This document shows, in pieces, positions 1 through 15,000 of a stretch of 64,000 bases of DNA. The DNA lies in the NCBI GenBank assembly GCA_002245135.1, contig NGBS01000293.1, positions 186,001 to 250,000 on the forward strand, read 5' to 3'. Under the pieces are notes generated by a model, which ran no database searches, had not been told where the DNA came from, and was given only the letters and a program-made list of their open reading frames with translations. The DNA comes from Proteromonas lacertae (taxonomy: Eukaryota > Sar > Bigyra > Opalinata > Proteromonadidae). Position 1 is the stretch's first letter, and each line of letters starts with the position of its first letter. Position numbers and translations under genes: made by a program.

Positions 1-3000
1 AAAAGAAAAAGAAGAAAAACTGAACAAGTTAAATGAATTAGAAGAAGATCGAGATAAATTATTAGAAGAAATCATAGAAAAGAGTGGAAGTGAAGATATA
101 GATAAATTGAAAAAGATGTTAAATGAATTGAAAGGATTAAAGAATGAAAATACTGAAGATGATGCTAAATTAGACAAAAGTGCAGAATTGAAGAATAAAT
201 ATGAAAATGATATAAAAGAGTATAAAGAAATCCTAGAAAATGTAGAATTAAAGCCAATAGAAGAAATGGATAAAGATTTAAAAGAAATGGAAGAAAAGAT
301 ATTAGAAAATAATGTTGATAATAAAGAATTGAAAGAATTACGAGATGAACTAGATAATTTAAAGAATGAGTTGAAAGAGAAGAGTGGAGTTGAAGATATT
401 TGTGAAGTGACTAAGAAATTGAAAGATATAAAGAATAAAGAGAATGAATTGAAAGAAAGTGAAAATAAGATGAAAGAAAAGACAGAATTGAAAGATGAGA
501 TACAAAAATTAAAAGCAAAAGATAATAAAGAAAATCCTGAAGAAGTAGATGAAGTTGTAAATGACGAAGAAATGAATGAACTTAAATCCAAGCGAGATTC
601 ATTAGTAAAAGATTATGAAAACAAAAAATTATTAGAAAATGAAATATCAAAGTTAGAAAGAATACTAATAAACCCAACACTGAAAGAACTTGTTGATGAA
701 AGAGATAAAGATTTAGAAGAAATAATCGAAGAAATGGATAGTTTAGACATTCCTAATTTACGAAAATCAATAAATGATTATTTAAGTCAACCAAAATCTG
801 AAGATTATTCTCCATCTGAAGAAAATTATGATGAATTAGAAAAATTAGAAAAAGAATTAAAATTACTAGAAGAAGTGATGTTAAATCCTAATATATCTGA
901 TTCGATCAAGACTTTAGAAAAACGAATAAATGATGTAAAGAAACATGTAGATGAGTTAGAAAAAGATCAAGTAGATGATGATGATTTTAATCGAATAATG
1001 AATTTACATGATAAATTATTAGAACAATTACATGATGAATGGGGTTTAAATGATTATGAGAAAGTGATGAAATTAATACCTGAATTAATGGAATTAGAAT
1101 CAAAAGTGAATGAATTAGAGAACAGTAATCAGACAACCGAAGATAAGAATCATTTAGAACGTGAGATCGAAGAATTGGAGAAATGTGTAAATAATGCCAA
1201 TATTGAAGATGGAATCAAACGATTAGAAGAATTAGTTAATGGTAAAGAATATGAAAAAAGTCGTTTAGAGAACTTAGAGAAAGATAAGAATGATTTATTA
1301 AGTAAACTGAAAGACAGATTAAATGGTGATGAAAATGAACTAGAGAAAGTGAAAGATTTGATAAAAGAGTTATTAGAAAGTGGAACATACGTATCTAATG
1401 AAAATGAAATCTACTCAATCGATATAATAAGTAATGAAAGTAAATTGATAGAAAAAGATGATGAAATGAAAGAATTGAAAGAAGAGATAAGATTATTAAA
1501 CGAATTGAAAGATAGTGAAAATGTTGAAGAACATATGAAAGAATTAAAGAATGAATTAAAAGAAAAAGAAGAAAAACTGAACAAGTTAAATGAATTAGAA
1601 GAAGATCGAGATAAATTATTAGAAGAAATCATAGAAAAGAGTGGAAGTGAAGATATAGATAAATTGAAAAAGATGTTAAATGAATTGAAAGGATTAAAGA
1701 ATGAAAATACTGAAGATGATGCTAAATTAGACAAAAGTGCAGAATTGAAGAATAAATATGAAAATGATATAAAAGAGTATAAAGAAATCCTAGAAAATGT
1801 AGAATTAAAGCCAATAGAAGAAATGGATAAAGATTTAAAAGAAATGGAAGAAAAGATATTAGAAAATAATGTTGATAATAAAGAATTGAAAGAATTACGA
1901 GATGAACTAGATAATTTAAAGAATGAGTTGAAAGAGAAGAGTGGAGTTGAAGATATTTGTGAAGTGACTAAGAAATTGAAAGATATAAAGAATAAAGAGA
2001 ATGAATTGAAAGAAAGTGAAAATAAGATGAAAGAAAAGACAGAATTGAAAGAAGAGATTAATAAACTAGAAGAAATATTAAAGAATCCTGAAATAGAGAA
2101 AGTAAAAGAAGATGAAAATGATGAAATAGATAAATTATTAGATGAGTTAAGAAAGAGACGAGATGATTTACGAGAAGGAATATTTGAAAAGATAAAAGGC
2201 AAATGGAATTTGAATATGATGATAGTATGATAAATGAAGAAGAAGATAAGAAAGAAATGTTAAGATGAAATAGATAAATTAAGATAAGATATAAGAGAAG
2301 TTAGTGAATAAAGATAGTAAAGAAGATCATCTAGATTCAAATAGTCTTCCAGAATTGAAAGCCAAATTATCAGAATTATTAAAAGAATACAAAGAGAGAT
2401 TCGATAAAGAATATGAAGATGAAATAAGTGAAGAAGAAAAGTTATTGAAAGAAAAGACTCGAGAAAAGACAATTCTATTAGATGAAATAAATCAACTAGA
2501 AGATAATTTGAACAAACCCGAAGAAGAAAGATACAAAGACAATATAGATGAAGAAATTAAAGAATTGAAAGAGAAAAGAGATGAATTATTGAAAGATTAT
2601 AAAGACAAATTTGGAAATGATTTTGTTTATTCAGCTGAGATAATCAGTGATGAAAGTGAGAATAAAGAAGAAGAAAAAGTCGAAGATGTAAAAGATATAA
2701 AAGAAAAGAATGATGATAAAGAAAATAAAGAAAGTGAAAAGAAAAAGCTGATGAAAGAAATCGAGATATTAGAAGATTGTTTAAGAAAAGATAATTTAGA
2801 TGAAAATCTAAAAGAATTAGAAGATGAAATGAAAGAAGAGAAAGAAAAATTGAAAGAAATGAAAGAAGAAGATGAAAAATTAAAAGAAGAAAATGAAATT
2901 GAATTAAATGAGTTAAAAGAAAAACGAAATGAACTATTAAATGAATTAAAAATGAAGAATGGAAGTGAAGATATAAAAAAGTTAGAAGAACTATTGAATG

Positions 3001-6000
3001 AATTAGATAAAGTGAGAAATGAAGAAGATGATATGAAGAGTAAAGAAGATGAAAATATGAAAATGTCAAAATGCAAAGAAGAAGAAAAGAGTAAATTGAA
3101 AGAAGAAATGGATAAACTGGAAGAGTTATTAAATAATCCATTATTAGAAAGACGAGAAGATATGGAAAACAAAATAGAAGAATTGAAAGAAGAACTGGAA
3201 TTGAATGAAGTAAAAAGTTTAGAAGAATTAGAAAGTCGATTAAAAGATATATTATCGATAATATCCAATGAAAAAGAAGAAAATGAAATCGATACTGAAA
3301 ATATCTATATTTGTGATTTACTTGGACTGAACAGTATAATGAGAGTAGATGAAGAATATGTAAGTAAAGAAGAAGAAAAAGAAAGTGATAATTTAAGACT
3401 AGAGAATGAGAATGAAAATTTAAAGTATAACTACAATGAAGCATTAAACAAAATCAAAAAGTTGAATGACAGAATTGAAGAATTGGAATTAGAAAATTCC
3501 AATAAGAATGATAATAAAGATGATTTAGAAAAGAATTATGACGAGATAAAGAATGAGAATGATAATTTGAATGAATCATTGAAAGCTAAAGAAAGTGAAT
3601 ATATGAAAGAGAATCTTGAATTAGAAAGTAAGTTGAAAGAAGTGGAAGATAAATTATGTGAGAATGAATCTGAATTGAAAGAGAAAGAAGATAAGATCGA
3701 AGAATTGGAAAATGAGAATGCGAAATTAAAAGAGAAGAATGAATTGGGAGAAGAAATCCAGAGATTATTAAATGATATATTAGAGAAAGATAAGAATGAT
3801 GAAGAGATGAATGAGTTAAAAGAAAATCGAGAAAAATGTTTAGAAGAGTTATATAATAAATATCCAAGTGCTGATGTAGATAAATTGAAGAGAATGATAA
3901 ATGAGTTAAAAGAAAATGATAATAAATTAGAAGAAATGAATGAAGATAATGATGATAATAAAGTGAAATTAATGAATGAGATAAAACTGTTAAAAGATTG
4001 TTTAAATAATGAAAAACTGAATGTAGATGATATAGTTGAAGATTTAGAAAATCTTAATAAAGAAAGTGAAGATGACGAGTTGAAAGAATTGAAAGAAGAA
4101 AAGAATGAATTATTGAAAGAGTTAAAAGATAATCTAAATCCAGAGATATTTGAGAATATGATAATTGGAAGAGAAAGTAAAATGATGAATAAAGAAGATG
4201 AAAAGAAAGAACTACAAAAAGAAATAGATAAATTGAAAGAAATATTAGAAAATGAAGAATTAATGAAAGACGAAGAAATAATAAATGCTGAAGAAAAGTT
4301 AGAAGACAATGATGAAATAGATAAAGATGATGAAATATGCAAATTAGAAGAAGAAAAGAGAGATTTATTAAATGTAATTGAAAAAGACTTAAAACCTGAA
4401 AATAAGAAAAAATATGAAGAAATGATGAAAGAATTAAAAGAGTTAAAGAAAGAAAATGAAAAGATGAAAGAAAGTCAACTATCTGCCGAAGAAAGTAAAG
4501 TATATAAAGAGAAGTTATTAGAAGAGATAGAAAAACTAGAAAATAACTTGAAAGAGAATATAAGTGATGAAAAATTGAAAGAAGCTGAAGCTGAATTAGA
4601 AAAGAGTCGTGAAGAAAATGAAAAATTGAAAGAAGAAGAAGACAAAGAATTAAAAGAATTAGAGAATCGTCGAAATGAATTATTAGATAATTTAATAAAT
4701 GAATTAAGTGATTATCGAACAAAACGAACCGAAGATCCAAATTATTTGAATGATGAAAATCTAGCAAACAAAGAAGAAATGTTAAAAGAAATCTCAAAAC
4801 TTGAAAAAACATTGAAAGAACGAGATAATGAAAATGTCAAATTACTGGAAGAGATGAAAGCGAAAGAATCTAAATATGAAAGTGAATTAAAAGAATTGAT
4901 GAATAAACGAGATGAATTAAAGAATGAATTAAAGAATGAATTGAGTAATGAGAATGTTTATTCAATCGATCTAATAAGTGGTGAAAGTTTGAAAATGGAA
5001 GAGAATGATATTGATGAAATGACTAAATTGAAAGAAGAAATGGAAATATTAGAAGCTTATAAGAATGAGATAAAATTAAAAGAAGACAAAGGATATGATG
5101 ATGAAAGTAGTTTAGAAGAATTAGAAGAAAAGAAAGAAAAACTATTGAAAGATATTAAAGAAGAGAAAGGATTGGAAGATATAAATGAATTGAAAGATAG
5201 AATAGAAAAGATGAAAGAGAATCGAGAAGAAAAGAATAGATTGAGAGATGAGATTGAAAAACTAGAAGAAATCTTAAATAATCCAGAATTAGAAAGTGAA
5301 TTATGTAAAAACGAAAAAGTAAAAGATAGTGAAAGTGGAGATAATAAATCTGATGAAGATGAAGATTTGAAAGAATTGAAAGAGAAAAGAGATGAATTAT
5401 TGAAAGATTATAAAGACAAATTTGGAAATGATTTTGTTTATTCAGCTGAGATAATCAGTGATGAAAGTGAGAATAAAGAAGAAGAAAAAGTCGAAGATGT
5501 AAAAGATATAAAAGAAAAGAATGATGATAAAGAAAATAAAGAAAGTGAAAAGAAAAAAGCTGATGAAAGAAATCGAGATATTAGAAGATTGTTTAAGAAA
5601 AGATAATTTAGATGAAAATCTAAAAGAATTAGAAGATGAAATGAAAGAAGAGAAAGAAAAATTGAAAGAAATGAAAGAAGAAGATGAAAAATTAAAAGAA
5701 GAAAATGAAATTGAATTAAATGAGTTAAAAGAAAAACGAAATGAACTATTAAATGAATTAAAAATGAAGAATGGAAGTGAAGATATAAAAAAGTTAGAAG
5801 AACTATTGAATGAATTAGATAAAGTGAGAAATGAAGAAGATGATATGAAGAGTAAAGAAGATGAAAATATGAAAATGTCAAAATGCAAAGAAGAAGAAAA
5901 GAGTAAATTGAAAGAAGAAATGGATAAACTGGAAGAGTTATTAAATAATCCATTATTAGAAAGTGAATTATTGAAGAAAGCCCAAGTTGATATTGATGAA

Positions 6001-9000
6001 TCAGGTATAGAAGATGACGAATTAAAAGAATTAGAGAATAAACGAAATGAAATATTAAATGAGATAAAAGAGAAGAGTGGTGAAGAAGATATTGAAAAGT
6101 TAGAAAGTTTATTAAAAGAATTGGAAGACAAGAAAAATGAGAATGCTGATGTTAAAGAAAGATTATTAAAAGAGAAAGAAGAAAAAGTTGAAGAAAATGA
6201 GAAACTGAAGAATGGTTTAAAATCTGAAATTTGCAAATTAGAAGATTTATTAAAAGATTTAGATGGTAAAAATAAAGATGAAATCTTGAATGAACTTAAA
6301 ATCTTAGAAAATGATTCAATAGAAAATCGTCTAAAAATGGATAAAGAAGAAGAAGAACGAGAAAAAGAGATTAATGAATTGAAGAAAGAAAAAGAAGATT
6401 TAATGACCCAATTAAGTGAATTAAATGAAAATCGTGAAAATGAATTAAATGAAATGAAAGAAGAAATTTATGAAATCGAAATAATCGGAAATGAAAGTAA
6501 AATGAATGATGATGAAGAAATGAAATTATCAATGTTAAAAGATATAGAAGATTTAGAGAGATTAATAAAAGAAAAAGAAGAAGAATTAAGTAAACTGAAA
6601 GAGTTAAATGAAAACAAGTTATTAGAAGATGTTAATAAAGTTGAAGAAGAATTAGAAGAAGAGAATAATAAATTAAAAGAAAAAGAAGAAAAACTGAACA
6701 AGTTAAATGAATTAGAAGAAGATCGAGATAAATTATTAGAAGAAATCATAGAAAAGAGTGGAAGTGAAGATATAGATAAATTGAAAAAGATGTTAAATGA
6801 ATTGAAAGGATTAAAGAATGAAAATACTGAAGATGATGCTAAATTAGACAAAAGTGCAGAATTGAAGAATAAATATGAAAATGATATAAAAGAGTATAAA
6901 GAAATCCTAGAAAATGTAGAATTAAAGCCAATAGAAGAAATGGATAAAGATTTAAAAGAAATGGAAGAAAAGATATTAGAAAATAATGTTGATAATAAAG
7001 AATTGAAAGAATTACGAGATGAACTAGATAATTTAAAGAATGAGTTGAAAGAGAAGAGTGGAGTTGAAGATATTTGTGAAGTGACTAAGAAATTGAAAGA
7101 TATAAAGAATAAAGAGAATGAATTGAAAGAAAGTGAAAATAAGATGAAAGAAAAGACAGAATTGAAAGATGAGATACAAAAATTAAAAGCAAAAGATAAT
7201 AAAGAAAATCCTGAAGAAGTAGATGAAGTTGTAAATGACGAAGAAATGAATGAACTTAAATCCAAGCGAGATTCATTAGTAAAAGATTATGAAAACAAAA
7301 AATTATTAGAAAATGAAATATCAAAGTTAGAAAGAATACTAATAAACCCAACACTGAAAGAACTTGTTGATGAAAGAGATAAAGATTTAGAAGAAATAAT
7401 CGAAGAAATGGATAGTTTAGACATTCCTAATTTACGAAAATCAATAAATGATTATTTAAGTCAACCAAAATCTGAAGATTATTCTCCATCTGAAGAAAAT
7501 TATGATGAATTAGAAAAATTAGAAAAAGAATTAAAATTACTAGAAGAAGTGATGTTAAATCCTAATATATCTGATTCGATCAAGACTTTAGAAAAACGAA
7601 TAAATGATGTAAAGAAACATGTAGATGAGTTAGAAAAAGATCAAGTAGATGATGATGATTTTAATCGAATAATGAATTTACATGATAAATTATTAGAACA
7701 ATTACATGATGAATGGGGTTTAAATGATTATGAGAAAGTGATGAAATTAATACCTGAATTAATGGAATTAGAATCAAAAGTGAATGAATTAGAGAACAGT
7801 AATCAGACAACCGAAGATAAGAATCATTTAGAACGTGAGATCGAAGAATTGGAGAAATGTGTAAATAATGCCAATATTGAAGATGGAATCAAACGATTAG
7901 AAGAATTAGTTAATGGTAAAGAATATGAAAAAAGTCGTTTAGAGAACTTAGAGAAAGATAAGAATGATTTATTAAGTAAACTGAAAGACAGATTAAATGG
8001 TGATGAAAATGAACTAGAGAAAGTGAAAGATTTGATAAAAGAGTTATTAGAAAGTGGAACATACGTATCTAATGAAAATGAAATCTACTCAATCGATATA
8101 ATAAGTAATGAAAGTAAATTGATAGAAAAAGATGATGAAATGAAAGAATTGAAAGAAGAGATAAGATTATTAAACGAATTGAAAGATAGTGAAAATGTTG
8201 AAGAACATATGAAAGAATTAAAGAATGAATTAAAAGAAAAAGAAGAAAAACTGAACAAGTTAAATGAATTAGAAGAAGATCGAGATAAATTATTAGAAGA
8301 AATCATAGAAAAGAGTGGAAGTGAAGATATAGATAAATTGAAAAAGATGTTAAATGAATTGAAAGGATTAAAGAATGAAAATACTGAAGATGATGCTAAA
8401 TTAGACAAAAGTGCAGAATTGAAGAATAAATATGAAAATGATATAAAAGAGTATAAAGAAATCCTAGAAAATGTAGAATTAAAGCCAATAGAAGAAATGG
8501 ATAAAGATTTAAAAGAAATGGAAGAAAAGATATTAGAAAATAATGTTGATAATAAAGAATTGAAAGAATTACGAGATGAACTAGATAATTTAAAGAATGA
8601 GTTGAAAGAGAAGAGTGGAGTTGAAGATATTTGTGAAGTGACTAAGAAATTGAAAGATATAAAGAATAAAGAGAATGAATTGAAAGAAAGTGAAAATAAG
8701 ATGAAAGAAAAGACAGAATTGAAAGAAGAGATTAATAAACTAGAAGAAATATTAAAGAATCCTGAAATAGAGAAAGTAAAAGAAGATGAAAATGATGAAA
8801 TAGATAAATTATTAGATGAGTTAAGAAAGAGACGAGATGATTTACGAGAAGAATATTTGAAAGATAAAGGCAAAGAATTTGAATATGATGATAGTATGAT
8901 AAATGAAGAAGAAGATAAGAAAGAAATGTTAAATGAAATAGATAAATTAAAGAAGTTAGTGAATAAAGATAGTAAAGAAGATCATCTAGATTCAAATAGT

Positions 9001-12000
9001 CTTCCAGAATTGAAAGCCAAATTATCAGAATTATTAAAAGAATACAAAGAGAGATTCGATAAAGAATATGAAGATGAAATAAGTGAAGAAGAAAAGTTAT
9101 TGAAAGAAAAGACTCGAGAAAAGACAATTCTATTAGATGAAATAAATCAACTAGAAGATAATTTGAACAAACCCGAAGAAGAAAGATACAAAGACAATAT
9201 AGATGAAGAAATTAAAGAATTGAAAGAGAAAAGAGATGAATTATTGAAAGATTATAAAGACAAATTTGGAAATGATTTTGTTTATTCAGCTGAGATAATC
9301 AGTGATGAAAGTGAGAATAAAGAAGAAGAAAAAGTCGAAGATGTAAAAGATATAAAAGAAAAGAATGATGATAAAGAAAATAAAGAAAGTGAAAAGAAAA
9401 AGCTGATGAAAGAAATCGAGATATTAGAAGATTGTTTAAGAAAAGATAATTTAGATGAAAATCTAAAAGAATTAGAAGATGAAATGAAAGAAGAGAAAGA
9501 AAAATTGAAAGAAATGAAAGAAGAAGATGAAAAATTAAAAGAAGAAAATGAAATTGAATTAAATGAGTTAAAAGAAAAACGAAATGAACTATTAAATGAA
9601 TTAAAAATGAAGAATGGAAGTGAAGATATAAAAAAGTTAGAAGAACTATTGAATGAATTAGATAAAGTGAGAAATGAAGAAGATGATATGAAGAGTAAAG
9701 AAGATGAAAATATGAAAATGTCAAAATGCAAAGAAGAAGAAAAGAGTAAATTGAAAGAAGAAATGGATAAACTGGAAGAGTTATTAAATAATCCATTATT
9801 AGAAAGACGAGAAGATATGGAAAACAAAATAGAAGAATTGAAAGAAGAACTGGAATTGAATGAAGTAAAAAGTTTAGAAGAATTAGAAAGTCGATTAAAA
9901 GATATATTATCGATAATATCCAATGAAAAAGAAGAAAATGAAATCGATACTGAAAATATCTATATTTGTGATTTACTTGGACTGAACAGTATAATGAGAG
10001 TAGATGAAGAATATGTAAGTAAAGAAGAAGAAAAAGAAAGTGATAATTTAAGACTAGAGAATGAGAATGAAAATTTAAAGTATAACTACAATGAAGCATT
10101 AAACAAAATCAAAAAGTTGAATGACAGAATTGAAGAATTGGAATTAGAAAATTCCAATAAGAATGATAATAAAGATGATTTAGAAAAGAATTATGACGAG
10201 ATAAAGAATGAGAATGATAATTTGAATGAATCATTGAAAGCTAAAGAAAGTGAATATATGAAAGAGAATCTTGAATTAGAAAGTAAGTTGAAAGAAGTGG
10301 AAGATAAATTATGTGAGAATGAATCTGAATTGAAAGAGAAAGAAGATAAGATCGAAGAATTGGAAAATGAGAATGCGAAATTAAAAGAGAAGAATGAATT
10401 GGGAGAAGAAATCCAGAGATTATTAAATGATATATTAGAGAAAGATAAGAATGATGAAGAGATGAATGAGTTAAAAGAAAATCGAGAAAAATGTTTAGAA
10501 GAGTTATATAATAAATATCCAAGTGCTGATGTAGATAAATTGAAGAGAATGATAAATGAGTTAAAAGAAAATGATAATAAATTAGAAGAAATGAATGAAG
10601 ATAATGATGATAATAAAGTGAAATTAATGAATGAGATAAAACTGTTAAAAGATTGTTTAAATAATGAAAAACTGAATGTAGATGATATAGTTGAAGATTT
10701 AGAAAATCTTAATAAAGAAAGTGAAGATGACGAGTTGAAAGAATTGAAAGAAGAAAAGAATGAATTATTGAAAGAGTTAAAAGATAATCTAAATCCAGAG
10801 ATATTTGAGAATATGATAATTGGAAGAGAAAGTAAAATGATGAATAAAGAAGATGAAAAGAAAGAACTACAAAAAGAAATAGATAAATTGAAAGAAATAT
10901 TAGAAAATGAAGAATTAATGAAAGACGAAGAAATAATAAATGCTGAAGAAAAGTTAGAAGACAATGATGAAATAGATAAAGATGATGAAATATGCAAATT
11001 AGAAGAAGAAAAGAGAGATTTATTAAATGTAATTGAAAAAGACTTAAAACCTGAAAATAAGAAAAATATGAAGAAATGATGAAAGAATTAAAAGAGTTAA
11101 AGAAAGAAAATGAAAAGATGAAAGAAAGTCAACTATCTGCCGAAGAAAGTAAAGTATATAAAGAGAAGTTATTAGAAGAGATAGAAAAACTAGAAAATAA
11201 CTTGAAAGAGAATATAAGTGATGAAAATTGAAAGAAGCTGAAGCTGAATTAGAAAAGAGTCGTGAAGAAAATGAAAAATTGAAAGAAGAAGAAGACAAAG
11301 AATTAAAAGAATTAGAGAATCGTCGAAATGAATTATTAGATAATTTAATAAATGAATTAAGTGATTATCGAACAAAACGAACCGAAGATCCAAATTATTT
11401 GAATGATGAAAATCTAGCAAACAAAGAAGAAATGTTAAAAGAAATCTCAAAACTTGAAAAAACATTGAAAGAACGAGATAATGAAAATGTCAAATTACTG
11501 GAAGAGATGAAAGCGAAAGAATCTAAATATGAAAGTGAATTAAAAGAATTGATGAATAAACGAGATGAATTAAAGAATGAATTAAAGAATGAATTGAGTA
11601 ATGAGAATGTTTATTCAATCGATCTAATAAGTGGTGAAAGTTTGAAAATGGAAGAGAATGATATTGATGAAATGACTAAATTGAAAGAAGAAATGGAAAT
11701 ATTAGAAGCTTATAAGAATGAGATAAAATTAAAAGAAGACAAAGGATATGATGATGAAAGTAGTTTAGAAGAATTAGAAGAAAAGAAAGAAAAACTATTG
11801 AAAGATATTAAAGAAGAGAAAGGATTGGAAGATATAAATGAATTGAAAGATAGAATAGAAAAGATGAAAGAGAATCGAGAAGAAAAGAATAGATTGAGAG
11901 ATGAGATTGAAAAACTAGAAGAAATCTTAAATAATCCAGAATTAGAAAGTGAATTATGTAAAAACGAAAAAGTAAAAGATAGTGAAAGTGGAGATAATAA

Positions 12001-15000
12001 ATCTGATGAAGATGAAGATTTGAAAGAATTGAAAGAGAAAAGAGATGAATTATTGAAAGATTATAAAGACAAATTTGGAAATGATTTTGTTTATTCAGCT
12101 GAGATAATCAGTGATGAAAGTGAGAATAAAGAAGAAGAAAAAGTCGAAGATGTAAAAGATATAAAAGAAAAGAATGATGATAAAGAAAATAAAGAAAGTG
12201 AAAAGAAAAAGCTGATGAAAGAAATCGAGATATTAGAAGATTGTTTAAGAAAAGATAATTTAGATGAAAATCTAAAAGAATTAGAAGATGAAATGAAAGA
12301 AGAGAAAGAAAAATTGAAAGAAATGAAAGAAGAAGATGAAAAATTAAAAGAAGAAAATGAAATTGAATTAAATGAGTTAAAAGAAAAACGAAATGAACTA
12401 TTAAATGAATTAAAAATGAAGAATGGAAGTGAAGATATAAAAAAGTTAGAAGAACTATTGAATGAATTAGATAAAGTGAGAAATGAAGAAGATGATATGA
12501 AGAGTAAAGAAGATGAAAATATGAAAATGTCAAAATGCAAAGAAGAAGAAAAGAGTAAATTGAAAGAAGAAATGGATAAACTGGAAGAGTTATTAAATAA
12601 TCCATTATTAGAAAGTGAATTATTGAAGAAAGCCCAAGTTGATATTGATGAATCAGGTATAGAAGATGACGAATTAAAAGAATTAGAGAATAAACGAAAT
12701 GAAATATTAAATGAGATAAAAGAGAAGAGTGGTGAAGAAGATATTGAAAAGTTAGAAAGTTTATTAAAAGAATTGGAAGACAAGAAAAATGAGAATGCTG
12801 ATGTTAAAGAAAGATTATTAAAAGAGAAAGAAGAAAAAGTTGAAGAAAATGAGAAACTGAAGAATGGTTTAAAATCTGAAATTTGCAAATTAGAAGATTT
12901 ATTAAAAGATTTAGATGGTAAAAATAAAGATGAAATCTTGAATGAACTTAAAATCTTAGAAAATGATTCAATAGAAAATCGTCTAAAAATGGATAAAGAA
13001 GAAGAAGAACGAGAAAAAGAGATTAATGAATTGAAGAAAGAAAAAGAAGATTTAATGACCCAATTAAGTGAATTAAATGAAAATCGTGAAAATGAATTAA
13101 ATGAAATGAAAGAAGAAATTTATGAAATCGAAATAATCGGAAATGAAAGTAAAATGAATGATGATGAAGAAATGAAATTATCAATGTTAAAAGATATAGA
13201 AGATTTAGAGAGATTAATAAAAGAAAAAGAAGAAGAATTAAGTAAACTGAAAGAGTTAAATGAAAACAAGTTATTAGAAGATGTTAATAAAGTTGAAGAA
13301 GAATTAGAAGAAGAGAATAATAAATTAAAAGAAAAGAAGAAAAACTGAACAAGTTAAATGAATTAGAAGAAGATCGAGATAAATTATTAGAAGAAATCAT
13401 AGAAAAGAGTGGAAGTGAAGATATAGATAAATTGAAAAAGATGTTAAATGAATTGAAAGGATTAAAGAATGAAAATACTGAAGATGATGCTAAATTAGAC
13501 AAAAGTGCAGAATTGAAGAATAAATATGAAAATGATATAAAAGAGTATAAAGAAATCCTAGAAAATGTAGAATTAAAGCCAATAGAAGAAATGGATAAAG
13601 ATTTAAAAGAAATGGAAGAAAAGATATTAGAAAATAATGTTGATAATAAAGAATTGAAAGAATTACGAGATGAACTAGATAATTTAAAGAATGAGTTGAA
13701 AGAGAAGAGTGGAGTTGAAGATATTTGTGAAGTGACTAAGAAATTGAAAGATATAAAGAATAAAGAGAATGAATTGAAAGAAAGTGAAAATAAGATGAAA
13801 GAAAAGACAGAATTGAAAGATGAGATACAAAAATTAAAAGCAAAAGATAATAAAGAAAATCCTGAAGAAGTAGATGAAGTTGTAAATGACGAAGAAATGA
13901 ATGAACTTAAATCCAAGCGAGATTCATTAGTAAAAGATTATGAAAACAAAAAATTATTAGAAAATGAAATATCAAAGTTAGAAAGAATACTAATAAACCC
14001 AACACTGAAAGAACTTGTTGATGAAAGAGATAAAGATTTAGAAGAAATAATCGAAGAAATGGATAGTTTAGACATTCCTAATTTACGAAAATCAATAAAT
14101 GATTATTTAAGTCAACCAAAATCTGAAGATTATTCTCCATCTGAAGAAAATTATGATGAATTAGAAAAATTAGAAAAAGAATTAAAATTACTAGAAGAAG
14201 TGATGTTAAATCCTAATATATCTGATTCGATCAAGACTTTAGAAAAACGAATAAATGATGTAAAGAAACATGTAGATGAGTTAGAAAAAGATCAAGTAGA
14301 TGATGATGATTTTAATCGAATAATGAATTTACATGATAAATTATTAGAACAATTACATGATGAATGGGGTTTAAATGATTATGAGAAAGTGATGAAATTA
14401 ATACCTGAATTAATGGAATTAGAATCAAAAGTGAATGAATTAGAGAACAGTAATCAGACAACCGAAGATAAGAATCATTTAGAACGTGAGATCGAAGAAT
14501 TGGAGAAATGTGTAAATAATGCCAATATTGAAGATGGAATCAAACGATTAGAAGAATTAGTTAATGGTAAAGAATATGAAAAAAGTCGTTTAGAGAACTT
14601 AGAGAAAGATAAGAATGATTTATTAAGTAAACTGAAAGACAGATTAAATGGTGATGAAAATGAACTAGAGAAAGTGAAAGATTTGATAAAAGAGTTATTA
14701 GAAAGTGGAACATACGTATCTAATGAAAATGAAATCTACTCAATCGATATAATAAGTAATGAAAGTAAATTGATAGAAAAAGATGATGAAATGAAAGAAT
14801 TGAAAGAAGAGATAAGATTATTAAACGAATTGAAAGATAGTGAAAATGTTGAAGAACATATGAAAGAATTAAAGAATGAATTAAAAGAAAAAGAAGAAAA
14901 ACTGAACAAGTTAAATGAATTAGAAGAAGATCGAGATAAATTATTAGAAGAAATCATAGAAAAGAGTGGAAGTGAAGATATAGATAAATTGAAAAAGATG

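Larger units (their letters stand above)
11..6684 (+). repeat. Long tandem repeat, copy 1 (about 6.65 kb unit)
   Basis: The unit starts at the segment encoding EEKLNKLNELEEDRDK and returns at 6685. Block order inside the unit is A-B-A-C-D-E-C'-D-F. A encodes the EEKLNKLNEL to MKEKTELK segment. D encodes LMKEIEILEDCLRK to LEELLNNPLLE. E starts RREDMENKIEEL. F starts SELLKKAQVDID. Copy 1 is 6,674 bp, longer than copy 2, mainly because of about 19 extra bases at 2176-2302. Confidence 0.9.
6685..13335 (+). repeat. Long tandem repeat, copy 2 (6,651 bp)
   Basis: The same block order as copy 1 is present and the sequence is near-identical, including silent positions. The segment corresponding to 2176-2302 is clean here (around 8845-8975) and continuously open. 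Three single-A deficits occur at 11062-11066, 11224-11227 and 13332-13335 relative to the other copies. Confidence 0.9.

Noticed and set aside
107-13348. Five independent coiled-coil genes
   Set aside because: The pieces lack plausible starts (several begin at TTG or mid-repeat), have no intergenic DNA or promoters, and join perfectly when single A differences in homopolymers are corrected against other copies.
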